Virus record (IMG/VR): IMGVR_UViG_3300044630_006602 | Location: 1-35,407 of that record | Strand: one strand, 5' to 3' | Length of the DNA stretch: 35,407 nucleotides | Source of the DNA: a virus | Shown here: positions 25,707 to 34,619 of the stretch, piece after piece | Layout: each line of letters starts with the position of its first letter | How positions within the stretch are numbered: position 1 is the first letter of the stretch | Translations under genes and position numbers: made by a program | The notes under the pieces: generated by a model | What the model saw: only the letters and a program-made list of their open reading frames with translations | The model's database searches: none | What the model was told of the DNA's origin: nothing

Positions 25707-26081
25707 TTATACGTAACTGGCATTGCGAGTTTGTTCGTCGAAGAATATGCTGAGAATTTCAGCGTTAGTGGTGTTTACAATGGTGATTTGTAATTGTATC
25801 AAGATGCCATTTTCTTGCGGAAACGTTTGAATGTCGCTGACGATCATTCTAGGATCTCCTCCAGCCACACGTTGTACTTCGGCGCGGATATCTTGTTGCA
25901 ACTGTTCAACTTGATTCTCAAACAAATAATCCCAGAGCACTGTGCCATATCCAGGACGGCCTGGCAGTTCACCTTGCCGTATGTTGAATGCATTCAGCAG
26001 ATCACGTTGAATCAAGTCAAAATCAGTCAGTGTGAATTTTTTGTTTTGATTGATGGTGTTGAAGCCAATAAATGTGGTCAT
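25707..26081 (-). CDS. 25: Baseplate wedge subunit gp25-like
   Basis: A 124-aa member of the gp25 / GpW family, the protein at the core of contractile-tail baseplates that helps trigger sheath contraction (T4 gp25 is 132 residues). Landmarks are the N-terminal FTLTDFDLIQRDLLNAFNIR, the family's ELPGRPGYGTVLWDYLFE region, and DPRMIVSDIQ, where DPR sits at the position of the family's conserved EPR motif. The family was once called lysozyme-like, but no catalytic site is evident. It sits directly before gp6, a common arrangement, and has a CATAAATA element five bases before its ATG. Confidence 0.93.
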   Translation of the reverse strand: MTTFIGFNTINQNKKFTLTDFDLIQRDLLNAFNIRQGELPGRPGYGTVLWDYLFENQVEQLQQDIRAEVQRVAGGDPRMIVSDIQTFPQENGILIQLQITIVNTTNAEILSIFFDEQTRNASYV

Positions 26082-26086
26082 GACAA

Positions 26087-26094
26087 TATTTATG
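26087..26094 (-). promoter_or_regulatory. Late promoter CATAAATA abutting gp25
   Basis: The minus strand reads CATAAATA within the 21-base gap between the 577-aa gene and gp25. It matches the NATAAATA element, and only five bases separate it from the gp25 ATG. Transcription would start at or next to the start codon, and there is no Shine-Dalgarno. Confidence 0.55.
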
Positions 26095-26102
26095 GTGTAA
26101 TT

Positions 26103-27836
26103 TTAGGCTTGCTGGCGTGCCTGGGCTTGACGTTTTTCTTGTCTAATGGCTTTTTTCAAATCATTTGCCAATCGCATAGCAGTAATGATGTCAATTAGTT
26201 GTTTTCGAAGTTTTTCACTGAACTCTGAACTGTACGGGGTAGCATTAAGGGCTCGGGCTTCGATTGCTGAAGTCTTATCTAGAACAATTTGAAATTCAGC
26301 CAATAATGCATCAAGTTTTGCATTTTCTGCATCTAATTGATCAAATGGGGCCTCTGACACTTTTATTTCTGTCAGGCGGACAAGCAAGGCCTTTATTTCT
26401 TTTCTCAATGCTTTGTTTTCAGCCACCAAGGCTTCATCGGCCGGTTGGGGACCATAGTTAAAACTAGGCACTTTGTCATTGCCCACCACTCGAGTTGTGG
26501 CAGCATCTACGGTTTGTCGATTCACTGTGTTTTCTGATTCTCCAGGAGGAGCCTGTTGCTTTACAGGGTCGTTGAGTTTTTGTTCGGCCGTACCAACAGC
26601 AAATTTTGCATCAGCAAATCGCTTGTCAAAATCTGCTTGCTTGTCTGCTGGCAATTGTCCTCGAATCCAATCAGCGCCGCCAGCTATGTCTTTGCTGAAC
26701 ACTGATGATATACCACCTAATTCTTTGGGATTAAGAATGTCTGTTGGAACTCCCAAAGATTTGGCGGCACCCAACCCTTTGCTCATCAAATCTTGTTGCG
26801 TTAAACTTTGGGCTGCAGGGTTGCTTAACAAACTGTCAAGATTGTTGATACCACCTTTGCCAGTCCACACTGCAGGACTCTTTAACACATCTGTGAGTTG
26901 ATTTGCACCACCTGCAAGATATGTGCTTGCTGTTCCTGGCTTGAGCAGGCCTGCTGTTTCTAGTTGGGTGGCGTCAAATCCAAATTTGCCTACACCCACT
27001 GCATTGGTAAACTGACTAAAATCTTGTCCAGTTGCTGTGCCCACTGATGCCACTGTGGCTCTGACATCTATGTTTTTTAAATTTGACATGGGCACCAGGG
27101 CTGATGCAGTTTTTGCAAAGTCAGCAGTGCTGATTCCGTCGGTCACTGGAGTTCCAAACAATGCACCAATTTTTCCAACTGTGTCTTTGGCAATGCCTCC
27201 AGTAATGCCCACTGCGCCGCTGAGGCTGGTGCCGGTGGTGCCGGCTGCAATTGACTGTTTGGCTGTGTCTGCTAGACTCTTGAAAGAATTCAATACGCCA
27301 GTATCTGTGCCCGGAAATCCACCTCTTGCCTGCGCCAGTTCTGCCCGGGCTTCTTCAAGGCCATCTTTGGCCTGCGTTTGCGCACTGAGAATATCGCCAG
27401 AGGAAAATCCTGTGAGTCCACCAGCATCGGCCTGTTTCTTGAAAATGTCAAATGCTTGTTCGCGAGTCATGCCTGGTGGACCATTGACTTTGAAAGTTTC
27501 GGCCACTGCGGTAGGGTCTGGCAATCCAAACTGTTGTGCTATGGCAGCAGCCCTGGCTTTTTCTTCTTCAGTCAAGGGTCTGTTTGGTGCAGTACTGGCT
27601 GGTGGGGTACCTTGAAATCTTCCATAAGTCTTACCATCGTCTATGGGTCTAGTGCCAGGCAGTGGACTGAGTCCTCTACGAAGACGTTCGTTGTTGGTTC
27701 TGTCCCAGACGATGGGATCCTTGCCTGAGTATGTTAATTTGTCATCGGGTGTTTTGGAAAACAGTCCAGTCTCAAGCGATGTTGTCGCACTAGTAATTCC
27801 GCTTAGACTGCTGAGATCAAATGTAAATTCGCTCAT
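26103..27836 (-). CDS. Baseplate-region protein of unknown function with C-terminal coiled coil
   Basis: A 577-aa soluble protein that I cannot assign to a family. The first 100 residues are Pro/Thr-rich with a helical TEEEKARAAAIAQQFG segment. The middle is Ala/Gly/Ser-rich with IAAGTTGTSLSGAVGITGG and a stretch WTGKGGINNLDSLLSNP...LTQQDLMSKGLGAAKSLGVP. Residues about 463-522 (ALVAENKALRKEIKALLVRL onward) form a likely coiled coil, and the end is a basic helix rich in Lys, Arg and Gln. It starts inside the stop of the gp5-like gene (ATGA at 27833-27836), so the two are coupled, and it lies before gp25. A hub accessory, spike partner or tape-measure-like helper is possible. No catalytic motif is visible. 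Confidence 0.8.
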   Translation of the reverse strand: MSEFTFDLSSLSGITSATTSLETGLFSKTPDDKLTYSGKDPIVWDRTNNERLRRGLSPLPGTRPIDDGKTYGRFQGTPPASTAPNRPLTEEEKARAAAIAQQFGLPDPTAVAETFKVNGPPGMTREQAFDIFKKQADAGGLTGFSSGDILSAQTQAKDGLEEARAELAQARGGFPGTDTGVLNSFKSLADTAKQSIAAGTTGTSLSGAVGITGGIAKDTVGKIGALFGTPVTDGISTADFAKTASALVPMSNLKNIDVRATVASVGTATGQDFSQFTNAVGVGKFGFDATQLETAGLLKPGTASTYLAGGANQLTDVLKSPAVWTGKGGINNLDSLLSNPAAQSLTQQDLMSKGLGAAKSLGVPTDILNPKELGGISSVFSKDIAGGADWIRGQLPADKQADFDKRFADAKFAVGTAEQKLNDPVKQQAPPGESENTVNRQTVDAATTRVVGNDKVPSFNYGPQPADEALVAENKALRKEIKALLVRLTEIKVSEAPFDQLDAENAKLDALLAEFQIVLDKTSAIEARALNATPYSSEFSEKLRKQLIDIITAMRLANDLKKAIRQEKRQAQARQQA

Positions 27837-29335
27837 AATGCTTGAATGGTTACTCCGGCTGGCACAGCAGGTGCACCTGGAGGAGGCGTGGGCTTGCCTT
27901 CTTCAAATTTGATTTTGACATCAACTCCTAGATTGTGATATGGATAAGGCTCATGTGTGGGTGCTCTGGGCACAATAGTTGTCAATGCATCAGGATTTAC
28001 TTCCCAACCATTGGCTGTGCTGAACTTTGTGTCATCCAGTTTGATTGTGGCAATGGGCACAGGGGCAGTAACCGAGGGTGCCGCCGGGCCATTTAAGTCT
28101 ATGCCGCCGGCAGTGAACAACAATGACTCGCCGCCATTCCAAGATCCGCCTGCACTTTGTAGTGCCATGGTGCCATCAGCCTTGACACCAAGAGTGGCTT
28201 TGCTGTAAATTTTAAAATCTTTTTGTGCAGAGATGTTGAAGTCTGTGACTGCTTCCATGGTGGTGCTTTTTTCACTTTTGACTTGTATGTTGCCGCCTGC
28301 ATACATGTTGATATTGCGATCAGCATGCATGTTGATGTCGCCATTGGTACGAATGTTCACTGAGTTGGTAGAAAATATATCTACTGTGCCTTCTGCGCCA
28401 AACTCCAACCAGGTTTGCCCATTGGCATGTGTGATATAGAAAAAGTTGCCCGAGTCGTTCATTGTGATCTGATGACCTTTGGGTGTACGCAAACGGAACA
28501 AAGCATTATTGCCCTGAAGATCACCATCGTCCATCACCATTGTATGCCCGCCCATACGGCCAATCACCCGAGCATCTTCAGGTTTGATTTCGTTGTTTTG
28601 AATCTTTTGTCGGATATCATTGGGTTTCATACCACCCTGGTACACTGGAATACCTGGAGTACTAATACCAAACACCGTGCTGGGCGTTTCTCGTTGACTG
28701 CTGGATCTTATAGGACCACGCTCGACATCATTGTTCAGCCCTTGTTGAAACATTGCACTGGCTACAACACTGTGTACCGGTTTGAGTTGGTTAAAAAAGT
28801 TGTCTGCGTTTACTATTCGGTCATTGTTGGTGTTTACGTCTATGACAGGCAATAACTCACTGTCAGTGAAATAAGTTTCTTGATTTTTGTTTGAGACCAC
28901 ATATTTTGTGCTACCGCCAATGGCAGGCACCATGTGTCCTAGACCAGTATCGGGCACCACACCAATATAATACCCCAACTGGCGATCACCATTGGCAAAC
29001 ACACACAACACTGTGATACCAATGTCTGGTGGAGTAAACCACATGCCGTATGAGTTTTGATTTTGAGTGTAATTACCAACATTGTTGTCGGCGTTTTTTC
29101 CTGATGGAGTATATCCGTAGAAACCTGGCAAGTATCTCACTGTGGTCCATTTGGTTGGATCATTTTCATTACCGCCAGCAAACGTTTCAATATACACTTG
29201 TAAACGGCCAGCACGAGTAGGATCCACATTGTTTTTTACTATGCCAACAAATGGTCCAAACTCCGCAGGTGTGCCACCGCGGTCCATTTTATAGTTCGAC
29301 GGTCTACCAGTACTTCGTTGTATTTCTTCTGACAT
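27833..29335 (-). CDS. 5: Baseplate central spike gp5-like, without lysozyme domain
   Basis: A 500-aa spike protein. Residues about 26-130 form an OB-fold domain like those of gp5 and VgrG (FGPFVGIVKNNVDPTRAGRL, with DIGITVLCVFANGDR). Residues about 275-318 carry the spike entry motif LRTPKGHQITMNDSGNFFYI. From about 318 to 395 a run of short repeats (SVNIRTNGDINMHADRNINM and similar) forms the triple-stranded beta-helix needle. The C-terminal 80 residues are Pro-rich. T4 gp5 has a lysozyme domain between the OB fold and the needle; here that interval (about 130-275) shows no lysozyme catalytic pattern. AAGGA lies just before the ATG, nine bases after the preceding gene. Confidence 0.88.
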   Translation of the reverse strand: MSEEIQRSTGRPSNYKMDRGGTPAEFGPFVGIVKNNVDPTRAGRLQVYIETFAGGNENDPTKWTTVRYLPGFYGYTPSGKNADNNVGNYTQNQNSYGMWFTPPDIGITVLCVFANGDRQLGYYIGVVPDTGLGHMVPAIGGSTKYVVSNKNQETYFTDSELLPVIDVNTNNDRIVNADNFFNQLKPVHSVVASAMFQQGLNNDVERGPIRSSSQRETPSTVFGISTPGIPVYQGGMKPNDIRQKIQNNEIKPEDARVIGRMGGHTMVMDDGDLQGNNALFRLRTPKGHQITMNDSGNFFYITHANGQTWLEFGAEGTVDIFSTNSVNIRTNGDINMHADRNINMYAGGNIQVKSEKSTTMEAVTDFNISAQKDFKIYSKATLGVKADGTMALQSAGGSWNGGESLLFTAGGIDLNGPAAPSVTAPVPIATIKLDDTKFSTANGWEVNPDALTTIVPRAPTHEPYPYHNLGVDVKIKFEEGKPTPPPGAPAVPAGVTIQAL

Positions 29336-29343
29336 TTCTATCC

Positions 29344-32300
29344 TTAGTATTCACGAGCACCACTTTGTGTTCTATTGGGAACAGCCGCTTTTGTTATCTT
29401 GCCAGGTGCATCGTTGAACAGCCTTGCAGAGCCTAACCCGCCTACTACTGTGCTTACCAACTGCCCATTGCTGGCCACTGCCAGGGCCGGAGGTAAATTA
29501 GAAATATCTGGTGCCGGCAATGACAATCCGCCTGCGGCTGCTGCATTAGTTACCGCATTTACAGTAGAGGGTGGCAATAGTGTGCCACTAAGTCTTGCTG
29601 CGGTAGATTTTGCCCGCAATTGATCTGCACTAAACCCGCTGACAGGACTTGCAACAGTGTTGTCTGTGGCAGGTGCAGTATTGGGTCTAGTGGCGGTGGC
29701 CTGTGCATTTTGTCTAGCCAAGCGAGAATCTTCGGCGGCGCTTTGATTGGGTGCCGATGCCACAATGTTTTTACCTGACGGGATTGGAAAATTATACAAA
29801 CTTCCTTCTATGGTCTGTTCAAATTTGCCGCTTTTGAATTCGCTGACTATTTTGTTGGCTTTGTACACATTGCTCTGTTGAGGTTGTCGTGCTTGATTGC
29901 CTGGTCGTGCATAAGGGTCGGCTAGGCCAGTACTGAGATTGTAATCTTCAGGACGTTGCCAGGCAATTTCAAACATGACCTGACTGGCATCAAAGTTGAT
30001 TGAGCCGTCGGGCAAAAATGCCGAGTATCCAAATTCTGCGGTGTTTACTCCGCCGGCCAGGCTGCCTTGTTGTATCCACGCAGGATCACCAATGATGCGA
30101 ACTTTGCCAATGCCCAGGTCTCCAGGGCTGTACAAGTATTCGCTGGCGTTGGCGCTGATTTCATTGGCTGGGCCATCGGCTCCTTGGCGACTGGCATTGC
30201 TGGCTGGAGCATAGGCGTATTTGGCAATGTCTCGCATGCTGGCTGTGTTTTTTTTACGTTGCTGTGCGGCTGCGCTTTGATCAGCATGCGTACCTGTGAC
30301 TGTGATGTTGTACAAATAGTTAAAAGTAGCGGTGTAGTCTAACACTGCTGAGTTTTGTCCTGTAAACCAGTAAAGATAACTTTTATGCACTCCTCGGAAT
30401 TTTGTCAAAGGAAAATATTTGCTGTCAAATTGGGTAAGTTCGTACGGACTTATAACAAATTTAATATTGTAAGCGTAGTCATTTCTGGCTTCATCGTATG
30501 CACCTTGCTGTGCTTCCATGCTGATTTGAAACCATCTCATCGGAGACTGTGCATTCACTGCTGTTTCGGGATTTTCTAGTTCTACTCCATTGCTGTACAC
30601 CGTCAATGCCTGATCAGTTATGTAAGTTGAATTTCTAATGGCCAGGTCGATAGCCTGTACCATTTGCATGCCGGCAGTGATACTCCAATTGCGATTGCTG
30701 ATGTCCATGGAGTTGGCTGCTTCGTTGAAGGCCTGCCCTCCTACCTGGTTTGCGCCCGGCTTCATGGCAGTTTGATCTTGAGTAACTATTCTGTTGGCTG
30801 GCAAAGTTATTTTGGCATCACGAATCGGCTGATGCCCTTGTTTGTCTGCCACGAATACAATTTCATATGTGTCAGCCACCTGATATATGCCATCACGCAC
30901 CAACTGTTGTTGAAACGCATTCATTGCCCCAGTTAATCCTTCTTTTATGGTATTTTTAGCCGATGATGCTGCATTGGCCTTGGGCGGCGCACCAGTGGCG
31001 TCAATGGCATTGTCCACTGCCCGCACCGATGCTTGTGTAGATTTGACTGGCAGGCGCTGTTGCTCTTGATTGGCAAGAATTCTAGAATCTGTGGCGGCAG
31101 TTTTTCTTCCTGAAGAGTCAGTGTTGGCAGTGGTTTGCGATCCTGGTGCATTTGTTGGTGCAGCGGGAGGTGCAGTAGATGCGTACACCAGATCACCACC
31201 CAACAGTTTTCCCACATTGCTGTCAGTGAGTTGCACATCATAAGGAATGGTACCACGCCGTGTGCCGCCGGCTACTATTTGACTTATTGGTGCGCATTCA
31301 AACTCGTACGATACCAACTTTGAACTCACACTCCAGTTGATTTTTTTAATAAGGAACGGTATGAACTTTTCAACCACAGCATTGGGGTCAGTCAATCCTG
31401 TGTTGGGGTCAGCGGCACCTACAGGAACTAGATTACCGTTTTCGTCGTAACCGTACCATCTTATGACCATGAGGTAAGCCGCGGCAGTGTAATTGATGGG
31501 TTGGTCTTTTTCTCCAATTTGCCCCATGTCTTGCACTGCTTGGTACAGTCTATCCAACAGCGTGATATTGCCTGGTTCTACCACTGTGAATTTCATGTTG
31601 GTGACCATGTGTGGACTTTGAGTCAGTCGTCCTGGCAACACGTTGTCTATGGTCACTGAGTCAATGTAAAAATCCAAAGGGAACGCAGGGTTGCGGCCAC
31701 GATCCACACTGTTGGTTCCCAACACACCACCAGGTGGTGCTGTGCTTACACTTTTATCTCCTCCAGTGCTGCTTTGTTGACCAGTGCCTAGTTGTCCTAA
31801 AAATCCTCCATTGTTGGGAGGTGCGCCACCACTTTGAAACAACAGGTTGTAACCGTTGATGCTTTTCTTTTTACTGCGCAACAATTGAGTGTACTGCTTG
31901 GTACTCATTAGATACACACTGGCTTGCCAAGTATAACTGGCGAATCTATCCAGCACATTGGGCTGTGGAACAATGTCTGTGTTGGTGTTTAATGCACCTG
32001 ATATCTTGATACCTGGCGAAGTGTTGGCAGGTCCTTGAGGACCGGGTGCTGCGGCGCCTTGATTTTTGTTCTGCGGATTGTCATCCTGTGCCACTCGCTG
32101 TTGTGTCTGTGATGGATTCTCAGCAGTAGGAGGAGCAGTTGTATCGCCAGTGCCTTCTGGCGGCACTGGTGCTGGTTTGTCAACCACAGGAGTGGTTTTG
32201 TCAGACTCCACAGCAGCCTGTTTTTCTGCTGCTTTGGCGGCTTCAAGTTCCTTGTTTATTGCGTTGAGCTTTTGACCTTGTGCGTTGAGTTCAAGCCTAA

Positions 32301-32475
32301 GAGCATTTGCCGGTGCGTTGGCTGATACGACATTTCTTTCGGCGTCGGTCTGTGCGTTTTTATACGCAGCCGAATTTGCGGTCTCCACCAATGCCGCTTT
32401 GTACTCACGTTCTATGCGCTGGTATTCTAAATATGCTGCTTCCCATTGTGCATCTAATTCTGCGACTGTGGCCAT
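29344..32475 (-). CDS. Large baseplate hub-region structural protein
   Basis: A 1043-aa protein. The first 95 residues are a strongly helical, probably coiled-coil segment (WEAAYLEYQRIEREYKAALV and KLNAINKELEAAKAAEKQAA). A Pro/Thr/Gln-rich linker follows (about 95-155). The globular part includes RFASYTWQASVYLMSTKQYT, PLDFYIDSVTIDNVLPGRL, MKFTVVEPGNITLLDRLYQA and PFLIKKINWSVSSKLVSYEF, and later SPYELTQFDSKYFPLTKFRG. This recalls large hub/tail-tube-proximal proteins of marine T4-like phages, but I do not recognise a T4 counterpart with confidence. It lies between the gp53-like gene (stop three bases upstream of its ATG) and the gp5-like spike, which suggests a place in the hub near the spike. 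The C-terminal 150 residues are low complexity. Confidence 0.8.
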   Translation of the reverse strand: MATVAELDAQWEAAYLEYQRIEREYKAALVETANSAAYKNAQTDAERNVVSANAPANALRLELNAQGQKLNAINKELEAAKAAEKQAAVESDKTTPVVDKPAPVPPEGTGDTTAPPTAENPSQTQQRVAQDDNPQNKNQGAAAPGPQGPANTSPGIKISGALNTNTDIVPQPNVLDRFASYTWQASVYLMSTKQYTQLLRSKKKSINGYNLLFQSGGAPPNNGGFLGQLGTGQQSSTGGDKSVSTAPPGGVLGTNSVDRGRNPAFPLDFYIDSVTIDNVLPGRLTQSPHMVTNMKFTVVEPGNITLLDRLYQAVQDMGQIGEKDQPINYTAAAYLMVIRWYGYDENGNLVPVGAADPNTGLTDPNAVVEKFIPFLIKKINWSVSSKLVSYEFECAPISQIVAGGTRRGTIPYDVQLTDSNVGKLLGGDLVYASTAPPAAPTNAPGSQTTANTDSSGRKTAATDSRILANQEQQRLPVKSTQASVRAVDNAIDATGAPPKANAASSAKNTIKEGLTGAMNAFQQQLVRDGIYQVADTYEIVFVADKQGHQPIRDAKITLPANRIVTQDQTAMKPGANQVGGQAFNEAANSMDISNRNWSITAGMQMVQAIDLAIRNSTYITDQALTVYSNGVELENPETAVNAQSPMRWFQISMEAQQGAYDEARNDYAYNIKFVISPYELTQFDSKYFPLTKFRGVHKSYLYWFTGQNSAVLDYTATFNYLYNITVTGTHADQSAAAQQRKKNTASMRDIAKYAYAPASNASRQGADGPANEISANASEYLYSPGDLGIGKVRIIGDPAWIQQGSLAGGVNTAEFGYSAFLPDGSINFDASQVMFEIAWQRPEDYNLSTGLADPYARPGNQARQPQQSNVYKANKIVSEFKSGKFEQTIEGSLYNFPIPSGKNIVASAPNQSAAEDSRLARQNAQATATRPNTAPATDNTVASPVSGFSADQLRAKSTAARLSGTLLPPSTVNAVTNAAAAGGLSLPAPDISNLPPALAVASNGQLVSTVVGGLGSARLFNDAPGKITKAAVPNRTQSGAREY

Positions 32476-32478
32476 ATA

Positions 32479-32778
32479 TTAAAATCCCAATGCAGATGTA
32501 AGTGTGGTAATTTTGGGCAAAAATATTTCTGTATTGGCCACAAAATCCAAGGGAGGTTTGGTCAGTGTGTTGGGATTGCGCTGATAAAAAACCCACCACA
32601 ATCTAGCATCACCATACAAGTCATGCGCCAGTAGGTCAGGTCTGTACTGATATGTGAGATTCAACTTGAACTTCAAGTCGTCACTTTCTTGTGGAAACGG
32701 TCTGTCAACCATGACGTCAAGAAAAAATTGGCTGTATCCTGTGTTAAAATACGGACTGGTTGCATCATAGTTGGCCAT
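32479..32778 (-). CDS. 53: Baseplate wedge gp53-like protein (LysM-like core)
   Basis: A 99-aa protein whose middle, YRPDLLAHDLYGDARLWWVF followed by RNPN, matches the conserved core of T4 gp53 and LysM-type baseplate proteins (patterns such as RPEELANAIYGNPQLYWVLL). T4 gp53 is 196 residues; this is a minimal version holding little but the core and a short N-terminal FPQESDDLKFKL strand region. It starts inside the stop of the upstream gene (TAATG) with a strong GGAGG nine bases before the ATG, so it is coupled. In T4, gp53 joins wedges around the hub. The match to the core is good; orthology with gp53 rather than another LysM-like baseplate protein is likely but not certain. Confidence 0.75.
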   Translation of the reverse strand: MANYDATSPYFNTGYSQFFLDVMVDRPFPQESDDLKFKLNLTYQYRPDLLAHDLYGDARLWWVFYQRNPNTLTKPPLDFVANTEIFLPKITTLTSALGF

Positions 32779-34547
32779 TACCAGAACCCTCCTCGTAGCA
32801 GTTGACCGTTGGCAAATTTTTCAACACTGAACTGTTGGCTTTGTTGGCTGCGTGTTTGTATGGGTGCCAATGTTATCTGTATTTCTATCTTGGTAGGAAC
32901 GTAGGTATCGTTGGCAACATTGGTCACACTTTGCTCAATTGTTAATTCCTGTGCGGCAGTGTTGGGCAGCGCACCTTTGGGCAACAATGAATTTTTCAAC
33001 CGGTTCACCACAGAAGCAATGCCGTTGGCAGGCGATGTCTGTGACTTGACCAGTCTGTTGTTTAGATTGATGTTGTAGTTGTTGGGTTTGGTACGAATGT
33101 AGTCAACGTCATTTGGCAAACTGTAATTGAATGATTTGACCACACAAGGTTGATTGTTGAATTGATATTCCCCTAGTCCTTGGATATACACCAAGGGAGG
33201 AGGTGCTCCACGTTGTGGATCTTGGCCGTAGAACATTTTTGTCACACTACGGAAAAAGTGTATCACTGCCAACAAGTAGTTGGCTTCTCTGGTGTCCTGT
33301 GCTGTGAACGTGCCGGTGATTTGAACGTCGCCTACATAACTGCTGTTGTAAAAATATCCTCTGTAGTTGCTGTGAGTAAGCGCAGATTCTGAATAGTCAG
33401 CATTGTAACTGGTTTGTATAGTGGGCATGTAAGGAAATACCACACCATTGCTGGCTGCCAGCGGAGACAGCAACTTGTTTTTTTCGTCCATGTACAAGTA
33501 AGTAGCACCGGGTGCCAGTTTGAGTCGCACACGCCAGTCACCGTCGGCAGGTGCTTGGAACTGATCCTGAATGGCTTTTTGTTCTTTGGTCTTTTGTAGT
33601 GTGGCTGCTTCTTGATTGGCCTGCTCTTGTTGAAGTGCGGCGGCTGCTGCTTCAGGATTTTGTGCGGCGGCGGCATTGGAGGCAGCACCACCAAACGGAC
33701 TTTTGGCGCCAGGGTCAGTGGCTCGGTCTACCGGTGCTGGTGTTCCGGTGATGGCTTCAGAAGAAAAATCTGGATTGGCAAATACCCCAGTATTGGTTGG
33801 TTCAACATCGGCTGGTGCAGTGGTTTGAGCTTGTGCAATGGATTCTGCTGGGGTCAACAATGGCGTGTCAACTGGTTCAGGTGCCGAAGTGTTGACTAAT
33901 TCTTCGCCGGGTGAGAGACTGTCTTGCACAGGCACTTGTTGCGGTTCTGCTGCGACCGCTGTGGGCACAGGCTCTGGCGGAGGTGCTGGCACAGATGCTG
34001 TTACTTCAGCACTGGTGCTGTTTCCCCCTCCTGATTGACTTGGCTGCTGAGTCTCGGCAGGAGGGATATTGCTGGGAGCCGTTGCAGTTTGATTTATGCT
34101 TTGTTGTGCGGCTGCATAGGCTGGAGAGTTTTTGGGGGTCACTGCAGCCAAAGTCTCAGGAGGTAGGCCAGCAGATTTTATTTTTGCTTCTGCTTGTTCT
34201 TGACTAATTGTTTGCCCAGTTTTTAAATCCTGATATGATCCGTCTCGGTTGCCTATCACACCTGCTTGTCTTTTTCCAGCAGTCAACAACTCGTTTTGTC
34301 TGTTTATAGCATCTTTTTCAGATATAATAGCATTGGAATCAAAAGTTCGAGTTCTTGGATTGCCCGTGTTGGGATCTGTTGTAGTGATCGTAGCAGGAAC
34401 ACCAGTGGCAACAGAATTTACGTACTGATTTAATTGATCTTGTGTGTCCGCATTGACACGAACCGTTTTGCCTTGAGCATTGGTGATAATATATAGACCT
34501 GTGTTTGGGTCTTGTTTGACATTGGGTGGTAGCTTGATATCGGCCAT
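32778..34547 (-). CDS. Baseplate/tail protein with Pro/Ala/Gln-rich N-terminal half
   Basis: A 589-aa protein. Residues 1-130 include a short domain (NTGLYIITNAQGKTVRVNAD). About 150-330 is a long disordered linker rich in Pro, Ala, Glu, Gln and Thr. Residues about 333-589 form a globular domain: DWRVRLKLAPGATYLYMDEK, PYMPTIQTSYNADYSESALT, then DTREANYLLAVIHFFRSVTK, and near the end TKIEIQITLAPIQTRSQQSQ and SVEKFANGQLLRGGF. This domain type occurs in baseplate proteins of marine T4-like phages; a gp48/gp54-like tail-tube-cap or hub role is possible but not demonstrated. It is the first minus-strand gene of the block, starting 99 bases from the divergent sigma gene. Confidence 0.8.
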   Translation of the reverse strand: MADIKLPPNVKQDPNTGLYIITNAQGKTVRVNADTQDQLNQYVNSVATGVPATITTTDPNTGNPRTRTFDSNAIISEKDAINRQNELLTAGKRQAGVIGNRDGSYQDLKTGQTISQEQAEAKIKSAGLPPETLAAVTPKNSPAYAAAQQSINQTATAPSNIPPAETQQPSQSGGGNSTSAEVTASVPAPPPEPVPTAVAAEPQQVPVQDSLSPGEELVNTSAPEPVDTPLLTPAESIAQAQTTAPADVEPTNTGVFANPDFSSEAITGTPAPVDRATDPGAKSPFGGAASNAAAAQNPEAAAAALQQEQANQEAATLQKTKEQKAIQDQFQAPADGDWRVRLKLAPGATYLYMDEKNKLLSPLAASNGVVFPYMPTIQTSYNADYSESALTHSNYRGYFYNSSYVGDVQITGTFTAQDTREANYLLAVIHFFRSVTKMFYGQDPQRGAPPPLVYIQGLGEYQFNNQPCVVKSFNYSLPNDVDYIRTKPNNYNINLNNRLVKSQTSPANGIASVVNRLKNSLLPKGALPNTAAQELTIEQSVTNVANDTYVPTKIEIQITLAPIQTRSQQSQQFSVEKFANGQLLRGGFW

Positions 34548-34552
34548 ACTGT

Positions 34553-34560
34553 TATTTACT
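34553..34560 (-). promoter_or_regulatory. Weak late-promoter-like element AGTAAATA
   Basis: The minus strand reads AGTAAATA, one base off NATAAATA, five bases before the ATG at 34547. Its distance to the start codon matches the sites before gp25 and the 48-aa gene. As first gene of the block, this gene needs a promoter and no other candidate is seen nearby, but the mismatch lowers confidence. Confidence 0.4.
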
Positions 34561-34591
34561 CAAATCAAAAACCATGTAGTTTAACAAGAGG

Positions 34592-34619
34592 TTGACAAAT
34601 GTTGTAAATGTGCTACAAT
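34592..34619 (+). promoter_or_regulatory. Strong sigma70-type promoter for the late sigma factor gene
   Basis: A perfect TTGACA (34592-34597) and TACAAT (34614-34619, five of six) are separated by 16 bases, pointing toward the sigma gene whose ATG is 27 bases further. This is a host-RNA-polymerase promoter of early or middle type. An imperfect inverted repeat TGTTGTA-N7-TACAATA (34600-34620, six of seven paired) overlaps the spacer and -10 and could bind a repressor. Confidence 0.8.

Noticed and set aside
25688-25712. Possible terminator after gp25
   Set aside because: There is a TTTTTATT run, but the only nearby hairpin is a five-base AT-rich stem not adjacent to the run, so support is too weak.
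25707-26081. Naming the gp25 gene a lysozyme
   Set aside because: The family carries that label historically, but no catalytic residues can be recognised, and its established role is structural in the wedge.
26473-26901. Open frame of 142 codons on the plus strand
   Set aside because: It lies wholly antisense to the 577-aa gene, has no ribosome site, and its Cys/Ser/Leu-rich translation looks like a mirror of the Ala/Gly-rich gene below.
27037-27615. Open frame of 192 codons on the plus strand
   Set aside because: Antisense to the same gene, no promoter or ribosome site, and composition explained by the opposite strand's codon bias.
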